From the NCBI GenBank assembly GCA_031555935.1, contig JAVBTX010000018.1, positions 1 to 64,000 of the forward strand: DNA of 64,000 nucleotides. Reading direction: 5' to 3'. The translations under genes were made by a program, and so were the position numbers. The stretch comes from Roseburia_C sp031555935 (GTDB lineage: Bacteria; Bacillota; Clostridia; Lachnospirales; Lachnospiraceae). Below are positions 16,192 through 24,054 of this stretch, in pieces; position 1 is the stretch's first letter, and each line of letters opens with the position of its first letter. The notes under the pieces were generated by a model. That model saw only the letters and a program-made list of their open reading frames with translations, did no database searches and was not told where the DNA came from.

Positions 16192-18276
16192 TTACTTGGT
16201 CAATAACAACATAACCTGATTACTTCTCTCAATAAACTTCGTCATCGCATCAACAGACAATGGCTGGTTCGTCAGCACTGCCAAATCGTACAACTGCTCA
16301 CAGAACATCGGCACATGCTCAGAATCTTTGTTATCCAGAATATATTTCACCAACGCATTATTTGCATTCAATGTCAGCGTCTGATCGGCACCAAACATTG
16401 AAGCATCCATACCCATGCCATTCATGGCGTACATTTTCATCATATCCTGCATTCTGCGGCCTTCTTCTGATAAGGTTAGGACAGAAGACAGGCTCTCATT
16501 TTTCAGCTTCTCAACCTTAATGCTCAGCTTATCATTGTTTAAGCTTTTTTTGAATAACTCAGCCAAGGTGTCAGTAGCTTCTTTTAAATCTTCCTCAGAA
16601 GTTTCCTCCTTTAAGGAATCGGTTAGGTCAGCATCAATGCGCATAAAACGATAGTTTTCATTGCGTTGCTCTAACTGAGAGATGAAAGAGGTATCGATGT
16701 TATGATTTAAAATAACAGCTTCCATTCCCTGTTCTTTAAATAACTTGATGTACTGGCCCTGCTGAACCAAGTCAGTTACATAGTAAACGGTCTGACGTGT
16801 ATCTTTTTCAGCCTCCTGGGTGGAATCAGTATCTTCTACGCTAGAGTCAGCATCATCGACGCTGGAATCGGCAGCATCCTCAGTCGCTTTTTCTTCCTCT
16901 TTTTTCAACAGCTCTGGAAGGGTATAGTATTTATCCTCGAGATTCTTGAACAAAACATAATCGTTCATTTTGTCGCAGAATTTGGTGTCTTTTAAGCAGC
17001 CGAATTTGATAAATGGACTGATATCATCCCAGTATTTTTCGTAATTTTCTTTGTCGGTCTTGCACATGCCACTTAACTTGTCAGCAACTTTTTTGGAAAT
17101 GTAGTCAGATATTTTCTGCACAAATCCATCATTTTGCAAAGCGCTACGAGAAACATTCAGCGGCAGGTCAGGACAGTCAATCACACCCTTTAAGAGCATT
17201 AAGAATTCTGGAATCACTTCCTTGATGTTGTCAGCAATAAAGACCTGGTTGTTATAGAGCTTAATCATTCCTTCGAGTGAATCATACTCGGTATTGATTT
17301 TCGGGAAGTAGAGAATGCCCTTTAAGTTAAATGGGTAGTCCATATTCAAATGAATCCAGAACAATGGCTCCTTGTAATCCATAAATACCTTGCGATAAAA
17401 TGCCTTGTATTCGTCATCGGTACATTCACTAGGCGTTTTAGTCCACAGTGGGTTGGTATCATTTAATGGAACCGGACGTTTTACAATTTTCAGTTTTTCT
17501 TTCTGAGGGGAAACTTCAACGATTTCTTTTTCGCCATCTTCGTTTTCTTTTTCCTCGGTTTTTGCTTCTTCGATAATTGTTTCGATGACCGTGTCGCTGT
17601 CTAATTTGTCTTCGACATCAATTGTTTCATATTCTGGCTCCGCGTTTGCTTTGCTTAAAAAGATTGCAGTCGGCATAAAGGAGCAGTATTTCTGAATCAC
17701 TTCTTTGGCACGATATTCATTGGCAAATTCTAACGCATCTTCATTTAAGAATAACGTAATCTTGGTACCAACGCTTTCTTTATTGCCATCGGCCATATCA
17801 TATTCGGTGCCGCCGTCGCATTCCCAATGTACTGGTGTGGCATCTTCTTTGTAAGAGAGGGTATCAATGTGAACTTCGTCAGCAACCATAAATGCGGAAT
17901 AGAAGCCAAGTCCGAAGTGGCCGATAATTTGGTCATCGCTGGCTTTGTCTTTGTATTTCTCTAAGAAATCGGTTGCGCCGGAGAATGCAATCTGGTTGAT
18001 ATATTCCTCAACCTCTTCGGCGGTCATACCGAGACCATTATCTTCAAAGGTCAGAGTTTTTTCTTCCGGATTAACAGTTACCTGAATCTGTGGTTTGAAA
18101 TCATCAGCAAGTGTAGTTTCGCCCATCATTTCTAGTTTTTTCAGCTTCGTAATGGCATCACAGCCATTGGAAATTAATTCACGATAGAAGATATCGTGGT
18201 CGGAATACATCCATTTTTTTATGATTGGGAAAATGTTATCGCTGCTGATTGATAGATTACCATGTTTTTTACTCAT
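16192..18276 (-). CDS. htpG: Molecular chaperone HtpG (Hsp90)
   Basis: Homodimeric ATP-dependent chaperone of the cytoplasm. The 694 residues include the GHKL ATPase (ELISNGCDAITKL, DNGLGM, GHFGLGFYSAF), a charged linker around residues 225-260, the middle domain and a C-terminal dimerisation domain. An acidic low-complexity insert near residues 460-495 contains the echoing units DSSVDDA, DSSVEDT and DST, unusual for bacterial HtpG. RBS AAAGGAG lies upstream of the start. A SigA-like promoter and a perfect CIRCE element precede it, so HrcA control is likely, unlike Bacillus subtilis where htpG is not in the CIRCE regulon. Confidence 0.96.
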   Translation of the reverse strand: MSKKHGNLSISSDNIFPIIKKWMYSDHDIFYRELISNGCDAITKLKKLEMMGETTLADDFKPQIQVTVNPEEKTLTFEDNGLGMTAEEVEEYINQIAFSGATDFLEKYKDKASDDQIIGHFGLGFYSAFMVADEVHIDTLSYKEDATPVHWECDGGTEYDMADGNKESVGTKITLFLNEDALEFANEYRAKEVIQKYCSFMPTAIFLSKANAEPEYETIDVEDKLDSDTVIETIIEEAKTEEKENEDGEKEIVEVSPQKEKLKIVKRPVPLNDTNPLWTKTPSECTDDEYKAFYRKVFMDYKEPLFWIHLNMDYPFNLKGILYFPKINTEYDSLEGMIKLYNNQVFIADNIKEVIPEFLMLLKGVIDCPDLPLNVSRSALQNDGFVQKISDYISKKVADKLSGMCKTDKENYEKYWDDISPFIKFGCLKDTKFCDKMNDYVLFKNLEDKYYTLPELLKKEEEKATEDAADSSVDDADSSVEDTDSTQEAEKDTRQTVYYVTDLVQQGQYIKLFKEQGMEAVILNHNIDTSFISQLEQRNENYRFMRIDADLTDSLKEETSEEDLKEATDTLAELFKKSLNNDKLSIKVEKLKNESLSSVLTLSEEGRRMQDMMKMYAMNGMGMDASMFGADQTLTLNANNALVKYILDNKDSEHVPMFCEQLYDLAVLTNQPLSVDAMTKFIERSNQVMLLLTK

Positions 18277-18335
18277 TTTAAATCGACTCCTTTTCTTTCA
18301 AATTTCTTTTTATGATAAATATTACTCTGATAGAA

Positions 18336-18364
18336 ATTTTAGTACGACCCAAATTAAAAGTCAA
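18336..18364 (-). promoter_or_regulatory. htpG promoter
   Basis: Minus strand: TTGACT (18364-18359), 17-base spacer, TAAAAT (18341-18336). The predicted transcript begins near 18329, about 50 bases before the htpG start codon. CIRCE lies 7 bases upstream of the -35 box. Confidence 0.75.
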
Positions 18365-18371
18365 TAGTAAA

Positions 18372-18398
18372 TTAGCACTCTTTTTAAAGGAGTGCTAA
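18372..18398. promoter_or_regulatory. CIRCE operator (HrcA site) upstream of htpG
   Basis: TTAGCACTC-N9-GAGTGCTAA, a perfect match to the CIRCE consensus and identical in its arms to the site before hrcA at 50321. It sits upstream of the -35 box, not over the transcription start, an atypical position for HrcA repression. Confidence 0.93.
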
Positions 18399-18409
18399 CA
18401 AAAGACGAA

Positions 18410-18433
18410 GAAAGCCCGAAATAAAGGGCTTTC
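18410..18433 (-). terminator. Terminator of the dehydratase-activase gene
   Basis: GAAAGCCC, an 8-base loop and GGGCTTTC, followed on the minus strand by a T-rich stretch (TTCGTCTTTTG). It separates the activase gene from the htpG promoter and CIRCE. Confidence 0.75.
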
Positions 18434-18449
18434 TCCAATTCTAAAAAGT

Positions 18450-21400
18450 TTATAAACTAGTATTTTTTTCCAGGTTTTTCTGGGCGGTTGACAGCATTAG
18501 CTTGATTCGATTGAGCTGATTTACTTCACTAGCGCCCGGGTCATAGTCAATTGCGACAACGTTCGAGAGCGGAAATTCGTGACGCAGCTTTTTGATGACA
18601 CCTTTTCCCACGACATGGTTTGGCAGGCAGGCAAATGGCTGCGCACACACAATATTATTGGTTCCGCTATGGATTAACTCCATCATTTCACCAGTTAAGA
18701 ACCAGCCTTCGCCAGTCTGATTTCCAATCGAAACTAAGTCCTTGGCATAATTTGCCAGCGTTTCAATTTGGGCTGGTGCATGGAAGTTCTTGCTCTTTTC
18801 AAATGCATCCTTGGCGGCACTGCGAAGCCATTCTAAGGCTTTAATGCCAAGATTGCTGTTACGCGCCGTTTTTTTGCTCATACCAAGGTTTTCGGCCTTG
18901 AAGTTGTTGTTATAGAAGCAGTAGAGCAGGAAGTCCATTAAATCAGGAACGACGGCCTCGGCACCTTCAGCCTCTAATAAATCGACGAGATAGTTGTTCG
19001 CTGACGGCAGGAACTTAACCAGGATTTCACCAACAACACCAACCTTTGGTTTCTTCTCATTGGTAATTGGCAGGTTGTCAAAATCACGGATAATATCACG
19101 GCACATCCGTTTGAATTTGCGGTGTGACAAAAATTTGTCCTGTGAAACAAAATCAATTGCGGTTTTCTTCCATTTTTCATGAAGCGCGTTAGCGGAGCCC
19201 GGAGTTACCTCGTAAGGGCGCATATGGTACAGACAGCGCATGAAAATATCACCAAAAGCAATTGCATACAGACCACGCTGTAACAGCGGAATCGTCAGCT
19301 TAAAGCCAGGATTTTGTTCGAATCCGCTCATATTAATTGAAATAACCGGAACATCAGTATAACCAGCTTTTTCTAAGGCACGACGGATAAAGCCAATATA
19401 GTTTGAAGCTCGACAGCCACCGCCCGTTTGGGAAATCAGAATCGCTGTTTTAGTCATATCATATTTGCCAGACATTACGGCACTCATAATCTGTCCTACG
19501 ACCATCAGTGAAGGGTAGCAGGCATCATTATTTACATATTTCAAGCCGATATCGACGGAATTACGGTTGTCATTGTCTAGCACGACCATATTGTAGCCAC
19601 CAGCTCGGAACGCCGGCTCGAGTAAGTCAAAATGCATTGGCGACATCTGTGGGCAGAGAATGGTGTGACTTTTGCGCATTTCTTCAGTAAATACCACACG
19701 TTCGTAATTGGAAGGAACAATCTGGCGTTTTTCCTGCTTTTTCTCTTTTACCCGAATCGCCGATAAGAGGGAACGGACACGGATTCTTGCCGCACCTAAG
19801 TTATTTACTTCGTCAATTTTCAGGCAGGTATAGATTTTGCCTGACTTTGTTAAAATGTCACTGACACAGTCGGTTGTAACAGCATCCAGACCACAGCCAA
19901 AGGAGTTTAGTTGAATTAAGTCCACATCATCTCTGGTTTTGACATGATTTGCCGCTGCATAAAGTCTGGAATGGTACATCCACTGGTCCATCACGATTAA
20001 TGGGCGTTCCACCTCGGCTAAATGAGAAACGGAGTCCTCGGTTAGCACGGCGATGCCATAGGAATTAATCAGTTCTGGAATACCGTGGTTGATTTCCGGG
20101 TCAATATGATACGGACGACCAGCCAGGACAATGCCACGTTTGCCGGTTTCGGTCAGGTATTTTAAAACCTCTTCGCCCTTGCGTTTGATGTCTTCGCGGA
20201 CTTCGGCTAATTCATGCCAGCCAGCAACGGCCGCTGCTTTGATTTCCTCTTCTGAAATATGAAACTCACTGGTAAATGTCTTCACCAACTGAGCGGTCAA
20301 GGCATCGAGATTGGCAAAGGTCATAAATGGGTTCAAGAAACGCACCTGACCAGTGGTAATTTCATCGACATTATTTTTTATATTTTCGGCATATGAGGTT
20401 ACGATTGGGCAGTTGTAATTGTTGTTGGCATCTGGAAATTCATCGCGTTCATAAGGTATACATGGATAGAAGATGAAGTCCACATTTTTGTTGATTAACC
20501 ATGCCACATGTCCATGCGCCAGTTTGGCAGGATAGCATTCCGATTCACTTGGAATACTGTCGATACCCATTTCGTATATTTTGCGGTTGGACTGTGGAGA
20601 CAGTACCACCCGGAATTTCAGTGCTTCAAAAAATGAGGCCCAGAACGGATAGTTTTCAAAGAAATTCAAAACTCTTGGAATACCCACCGTACCACGGGTT
20701 GCGGCCGCAACGGAGAGCGGCTCATAAGCAAATAAACGTTCATTTTTATATTCAAATAAATTCGGAATATTATCTTTATTCTTTTCCTGACCAAGACCAC
20801 GTTCACAGCGGTTACCAGTAATGTACTGGCGGTTGCCGGTAAAACGGTTGATGGTTAGTAAACAGTGGTTCGTACAGCTCTGACATCTCGCGAGCTTGGT
20901 ATCAAAGGTCAAATCATTGATTTCTTTAATCGAAAGCATCTGGGTCTTGTAACTTTTTTCATGACGTTCTCTGGCAATCAAAGCCGCGCCAAAGGCACCC
21001 ATAATCCCAGCAATATCTGGACGGATGGCTTCTACCCCAGCAATTTTTTCAAAGCTGCGTAATACGGCATCATTATAGAAGGTTCCGCCCTGAACGACAA
21101 TATTTTTGCCTAATTCCTTTGCATCGGAGAGCTTGATAACCTTAAACAGCGCATTTTTAATAACGGAATAAGCGAGTCCGGCGGAAATATCTGCCACACT
21201 GGCGCCTTCCTTCTGCGCCTGTTTTACCTTGGAATTCATAAATACGGTACAACGGGTACCAAGGTCAATTGGATTTACGGCAAATAAAGCTTCCTTGGCA
21301 AAGTCCTGAACCGAAAAGTTTAAGGATTTCGCAAAGGTCTCAATAAAGGAACCACAGCCGGAAGAACAGGCCTCATTTAGCTGTACGCTGTCAACGGTCT

Positions 21401-22706
21401 GGTTCTTAATTTTAATACATTTCATATCCTGTCCGCCGATATCTAAGATACAGTCAACCTCTGGGTTGAAAAAGGCGGCAGCATAGTAGTGGGCAACGGT
21501 TTCAACCTCACCTTCATCTAACAGCAGAGCAGCCTTCATCAAGGCTTCACCGTAACCAGTCGAGCAGGAATGCACGATATGCGCCCGACTTGGCAGCATC
21601 GAGTAGATTTCCTTAATTGCCCGAATTGCAGTCGCAAGCGGACTACCATTGTTGTTACAGTAGAAGGAGTACAGTAAGGAACCATCCTCGCCAACCAAAG
21701 CCACCTTGGTGGTGGTTGAGCCAGCATCTACGCCGAGGTAACAGTCACCTTCGTAAACCGAAAGGTCGGAAGTAATGACGTCATGTCCGCTGTGACGACG
21801 GGAAAATTCGCTATAATCTTCTTCTGAAGAAAACAGTGGCTCCATTCGGGCAACTTCAAATTCCATCTGGATATTAGAAGATAATTTTTCCAACAGCTCA
21901 TTTAAAGAGGTGGAAACATCATCCGTATAATTTAGTGCCGAACCAATTGCGGCAAATAAGTGTGAATGGTCTGGCGCAATGATATGTTCTTCATCTAATT
22001 TTAAGGTGCGGATAAAAGCCGCTTTTAATTCTGATAAAAAGTGCAGCGGGCCGCCTAAGAAGGCGATATGGCCGCGGATTGGTTTACCGCAGGCAAGTCC
22101 GCTAATCGTCTGATTGACAACAGCCTGGAAAATAGAAGCCGATAAATCTTCGCGGGTAGCCCCCTCATTAATCAATGGCTGAATGTCAGTTTTTGCGAAA
22201 ACGCCACAACGTGCGGCAATCGGGTAAATCGCTTTATATTCTTTGGCATAATCATTCAAACCGGAAGCGTCCGTCTGAATCAGCGAAGCCATCTGGTCAA
22301 TAAAAGAACCGGTACCGCCAGCACAGATACCGTTCATTCGCTGCTCTACATTACCACCTTCAAAATAAATAATCTTGGCATCTTCACCGCCAAGCTCAAT
22401 CGCAACATCAGTCTGTGGTGCATAATCCTGTAAAGCAGTAGATACCGCAATAACCTCCTGAACAAAAGGTACGCCGAGGTATTTAGCTAACGTCAGACCA
22501 CCGGAACCAGTAATCATCGGCGAAACCTGATGGTCGCCTAATTTATCAAAAGCTTTTTGAATCAACTTCCCAAGCGTTTCCTGAATGTTAGCAAAATGAC
22601 GCTCGTAGTCAGAAAAAAGGAGTTCGTTTTCTTCGTTTAAAAGGGCAATTTTTACTGTTGTGGAACCAATATCAATTCCCAGCTTGTACATTTTTTTCTT
22701 TTCCAT
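18450..22706 (-). CDS. Large fused 2-hydroxyacyl-CoA dehydratase activase-like protein
   Basis: 1418 residues. It has two ASKHA ATPase units of the BadF/BadG/BcrA/BcrD type, with GIDIGSTTVK near residue 8 and GVDAGSTTTK near 323. Each has the cluster-binding cysteine loop (CAGGTGSFIDQMA; CSSGCGSFIETFA). A DUF2229 region begins near 605 with CQSCTNHCLL, and a C-terminal part resembles the HgdB-type dehydratase subunit (CPQMSPMHFDLLEPAF near 1015). Activases use ATP to fire an electron into a dehydratase; the substrate of these giant fusions is unknown. I start at ATG 22706 because GGAGG at 22715-22719 sits 8 bases upstream; the longer frame would start inside that RBS. Confidence 0.88.
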   Translation of the reverse strand: MEKKKMYKLGIDIGSTTVKIALLNEENELLFSDYERHFANIQETLGKLIQKAFDKLGDHQVSPMITGSGGLTLAKYLGVPFVQEVIAVSTALQDYAPQTDVAIELGGEDAKIIYFEGGNVEQRMNGICAGGTGSFIDQMASLIQTDASGLNDYAKEYKAIYPIAARCGVFAKTDIQPLINEGATREDLSASIFQAVVNQTISGLACGKPIRGHIAFLGGPLHFLSELKAAFIRTLKLDEEHIIAPDHSHLFAAIGSALNYTDDVSTSLNELLEKLSSNIQMEFEVARMEPLFSSEEDYSEFSRRHSGHDVITSDLSVYEGDCYLGVDAGSTTTKVALVGEDGSLLYSFYCNNNGSPLATAIRAIKEIYSMLPSRAHIVHSCSTGYGEALMKAALLLDEGEVETVAHYYAAAFFNPEVDCILDIGGQDMKCIKIKNQTVDSVQLNEACSSGCGSFIETFAKSLNFSVQDFAKEALFAVNPIDLGTRCTVFMNSKVKQAQKEGASVADISAGLAYSVIKNALFKVIKLSDAKELGKNIVVQGGTFYNDAVLRSFEKIAGVEAIRPDIAGIMGAFGAALIARERHEKSYKTQMLSIKEINDLTFDTKLARCQSCTNHCLLTINRFTGNRQYITGNRCERGLGQEKNKDNIPNLFEYKNERLFAYEPLSVAAATRGTVGIPRVLNFFENYPFWASFFEALKFRVVLSPQSNRKIYEMGIDSIPSESECYPAKLAHGHVAWLINKNVDFIFYPCIPYERDEFPDANNNYNCPIVTSYAENIKNNVDEITTGQVRFLNPFMTFANLDALTAQLVKTFTSEFHISEEEIKAAAVAGWHELAEVREDIKRKGEEVLKYLTETGKRGIVLAGRPYHIDPEINHGIPELINSYGIAVLTEDSVSHLAEVERPLIVMDQWMYHSRLYAAANHVKTRDDVDLIQLNSFGCGLDAVTTDCVSDILTKSGKIYTCLKIDEVNNLGAARIRVRSLLSAIRVKEKKQEKRQIVPSNYERVVFTEEMRKSHTILCPQMSPMHFDLLEPAFRAGGYNMVVLDNDNRNSVDIGLKYVNNDACYPSLMVVGQIMSAVMSGKYDMTKTAILISQTGGGCRASNYIGFIRRALEKAGYTDVPVISINMSGFEQNPGFKLTIPLLQRGLYAIAFGDIFMRCLYHMRPYEVTPGSANALHEKWKKTAIDFVSQDKFLSHRKFKRMCRDIIRDFDNLPITNEKKPKVGVVGEILVKFLPSANNYLVDLLEAEGAEAVVPDLMDFLLYCFYNNNFKAENLGMSKKTARNSNLGIKALEWLRSAAKDAFEKSKNFHAPAQIETLANYAKDLVSIGNQTGEGWFLTGEMMELIHSGTNNIVCAQPFACLPNHVVGKGVIKKLRHEFPLSNVVAIDYDPGASEVNQLNRIKLMLSTAQKNLEKNTSL

Positions 22707-22815
22707 ATTAATTACCTCCAATGCTTCACTAGAATGAAACAGTGTTTTTATGGTTTTACTACCAATTCTTTCATATTAAAATGTTATTTCGTTTTGACTC
22801 TTACAAAACAATGCC

Positions 22816-22844
22816 ATTATACGACAAGATTAGACAAAAGACAA
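22816..22844 (-). promoter_or_regulatory. Promoter of the dehydratase-activase gene
   Basis: Minus strand: TTGTCT (22844-22839), 17-base spacer, TATAAT (22821-22816), giving a leader of about 100 bases. Confidence 0.65.
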
Positions 22845-22863
22845 TTTGTTTTTTCTGGATTTT

Positions 22864-23009
22864 TAAAATGTTTAGATTTGAATGTGGGTATGGAAAGTGG
22901 ATGGCATCACTTTGTCCCTGCCAATCCACTTCCTACACACCCCCTCGTTCAACCTGTTTCTAACGTATTCCAAACCCTTCTCGCTTAGAAGTGAAATCTA
23001 AACATTTTA
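22864..23009. repeat. 146-bp palindrome-bounded structured element
   Basis: Perfect 16-bp inverted repeat TAAAATGTTTAGATTT (22864-22879) and AAATCTAAACATTTTA (22994-23009). Inside are a nested stem pairing GTGGATGGCA with TGCCAATCCAC (one bulge) around 22896-22930, and CTTC/GAAG around 22977-22991. It fills the gap between two divergent promoters. No coding sequence is supported. It is not similar to E1/E2, but has the same design of long outer arms around an inner structured core. Confidence 0.6.
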
Positions 23010-23027
23010 TAAAAAGCCTGGGCTCAA

Positions 23028-23056
23028 TTGACAAGGGGGGAACAAGTATTTATAAT
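23028..23056 (+). promoter_or_regulatory. Consensus SigA promoter of the rhomboid-like gene
   Basis: TTGACA (23028-23033), exactly 17 bases, TATAAT (23051-23056): a perfect consensus promoter, starting 18 bases after the structured element ends. Confidence 0.85.
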
Positions 23057-23097
23057 CAACTTATTAATATCTAAGAATGAAAGACAGAGGTAGAAGC

Positions 23098-23952
23098 ATG
23101 AACTGGTTAAATAAATTAGAAAGAAAAGTAGGAAAATTTGCCATTCCCAATTTAATCGTATGGATGATTGGGGCATATTGTATTGGTTTTGTCATATATC
23201 GAGTCAATCCTTCACTGACGTATTGGCTGATGTTAAGTCCTTACCACATTGTCAGAGGTGAAGTCTGGCGGTTATTTACATGGGTATTAATGCCGACCGA
23301 TACGAATATCTTAACACTATTTATTATGGCATTGTTTTACTTTCAATTGGGCACTTCCTTAGAACGAACCTGGGGGACCTTTCGTTTTAATGCATATATC
23401 TTTGGCGGTCTGATTTTTACGGTGCTTGGAGCTTTTGCATACTATGGAGTACAGTGCCTAATCGGAGCATCCATTGTGGAACAGCAGCTCATTGGTATGT
23501 ATTTCAGCACCAACTACATCAACATGTCCATTTTCTTGGCTTTTGCAACGATGTATCCAAATATGGAAATTTTGCTATACTTCATTATTCCAATCAAGAT
23601 GAAGTGGATGGCATATGTATATGCGGCCTTAACCATCTATAATTTGATTGTAACAAATTGGTGCGGAAGAGTATCAATTGTAATGTCGTTACTTAACTTT
23701 TTGCTGTTTTTCCTATCAACTAGAAATTATAGGCGGGTATCACCCAGGGAAGTCCACCGGCGGCAGGTGTATAAGGCACAGATGCGGGAACCGCGTGCTG
23801 GTTCTGGCATCACGAAACATAAATGTGCGATTTGCGGGCGAACAGAAGTAGATGATGCGACATTGGAATTTCGGTTTTGTTCGAAATGCGATGGTAATTA
23901 CGAATACTGTCAAGACCATCTGTTTACCCATCAGCATATAAAAAATAACTGA
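23098..23952 (+). CDS. Rhomboid-like membrane protein with C-terminal zinc-ribbon
   Basis: 284 residues with about six membrane helices, the first at residues 13-35 (IPNLIVWMIGAYCIGFVIY). The segment VWRLFTWVLMPTD and the ERTWGTFRFNAYIFGG loop match the rhomboid/Der1-like fold. The catalytic GxSG serine motif and the partner histidine are not seen, so it is probably a non-proteolytic rhomboid-fold protein. The tail has CAIC and CSKC pairs plus a CQDHLFTH segment, a likely zinc site. I start at ATG 23098, preceded by AGAGGTAG; a slightly longer frame begins at 23077. Role unknown. Confidence 0.8.
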   Translation: MNWLNKLERKVGKFAIPNLIVWMIGAYCIGFVIYRVNPSLTYWLMLSPYHIVRGEVWRLFTWVLMPTDTNILTLFIMALFYFQLGTSLERTWGTFRFNAYIFGGLIFTVLGAFAYYGVQCLIGASIVEQQLIGMYFSTNYINMSIFLAFATMYPNMEILLYFIIPIKMKWMAYVYAALTIYNLIVTNWCGRVSIVMSLLNFLLFFLSTRNYRRVSPREVHRRQVYKAQMREPRAGSGITKHKCAICGRTEVDDATLEFRFCSKCDGNYEYCQDHLFTHQHIKNN

Positions 23953-23968
23953 TTTTACCATCTGGGTA

Positions 23969-23998
23969 TTGCAATGGGGGGGCATTGTGTCATATACT
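23969..23998 (+). promoter_or_regulatory. glnS promoter
   Basis: TTGCAA (23969-23974), 18 bases, TATACT (23993-23998). The leader is only about 50 bases and contains a small TAAGTC/GACTTA hairpin; no T-box sequence is present. Confidence 0.55.
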
Positions 23999-24054
23999 AA
24001 TAGGTAAGTCTCATTGGGACTTAACGAATAGTGAACAGCAGGAGGAAGACAAGA

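Noticed and set aside
16000..16206. A shared peptide (NDYGAPLGEIVMLCSGS...) encoded by open frames in both E1 and E2
   Set aside because: The base differences between the copies are mostly amino-acid changing yet keep base pairing, so the open frame is a by-product of a conserved fold and not a protein.
22734..22988. Two overlapping open frames of 70-85 codons in the gap after the activase gene
   Set aside because: They run through a promoter and a palindromic element, lack RBSs and resemble no family.
23953..24054. Possible T-box or riboswitch before glnS
   Set aside because: The leader is about 50 bases and lacks the T-box sequence and specifier structure; only a small hairpin is present.
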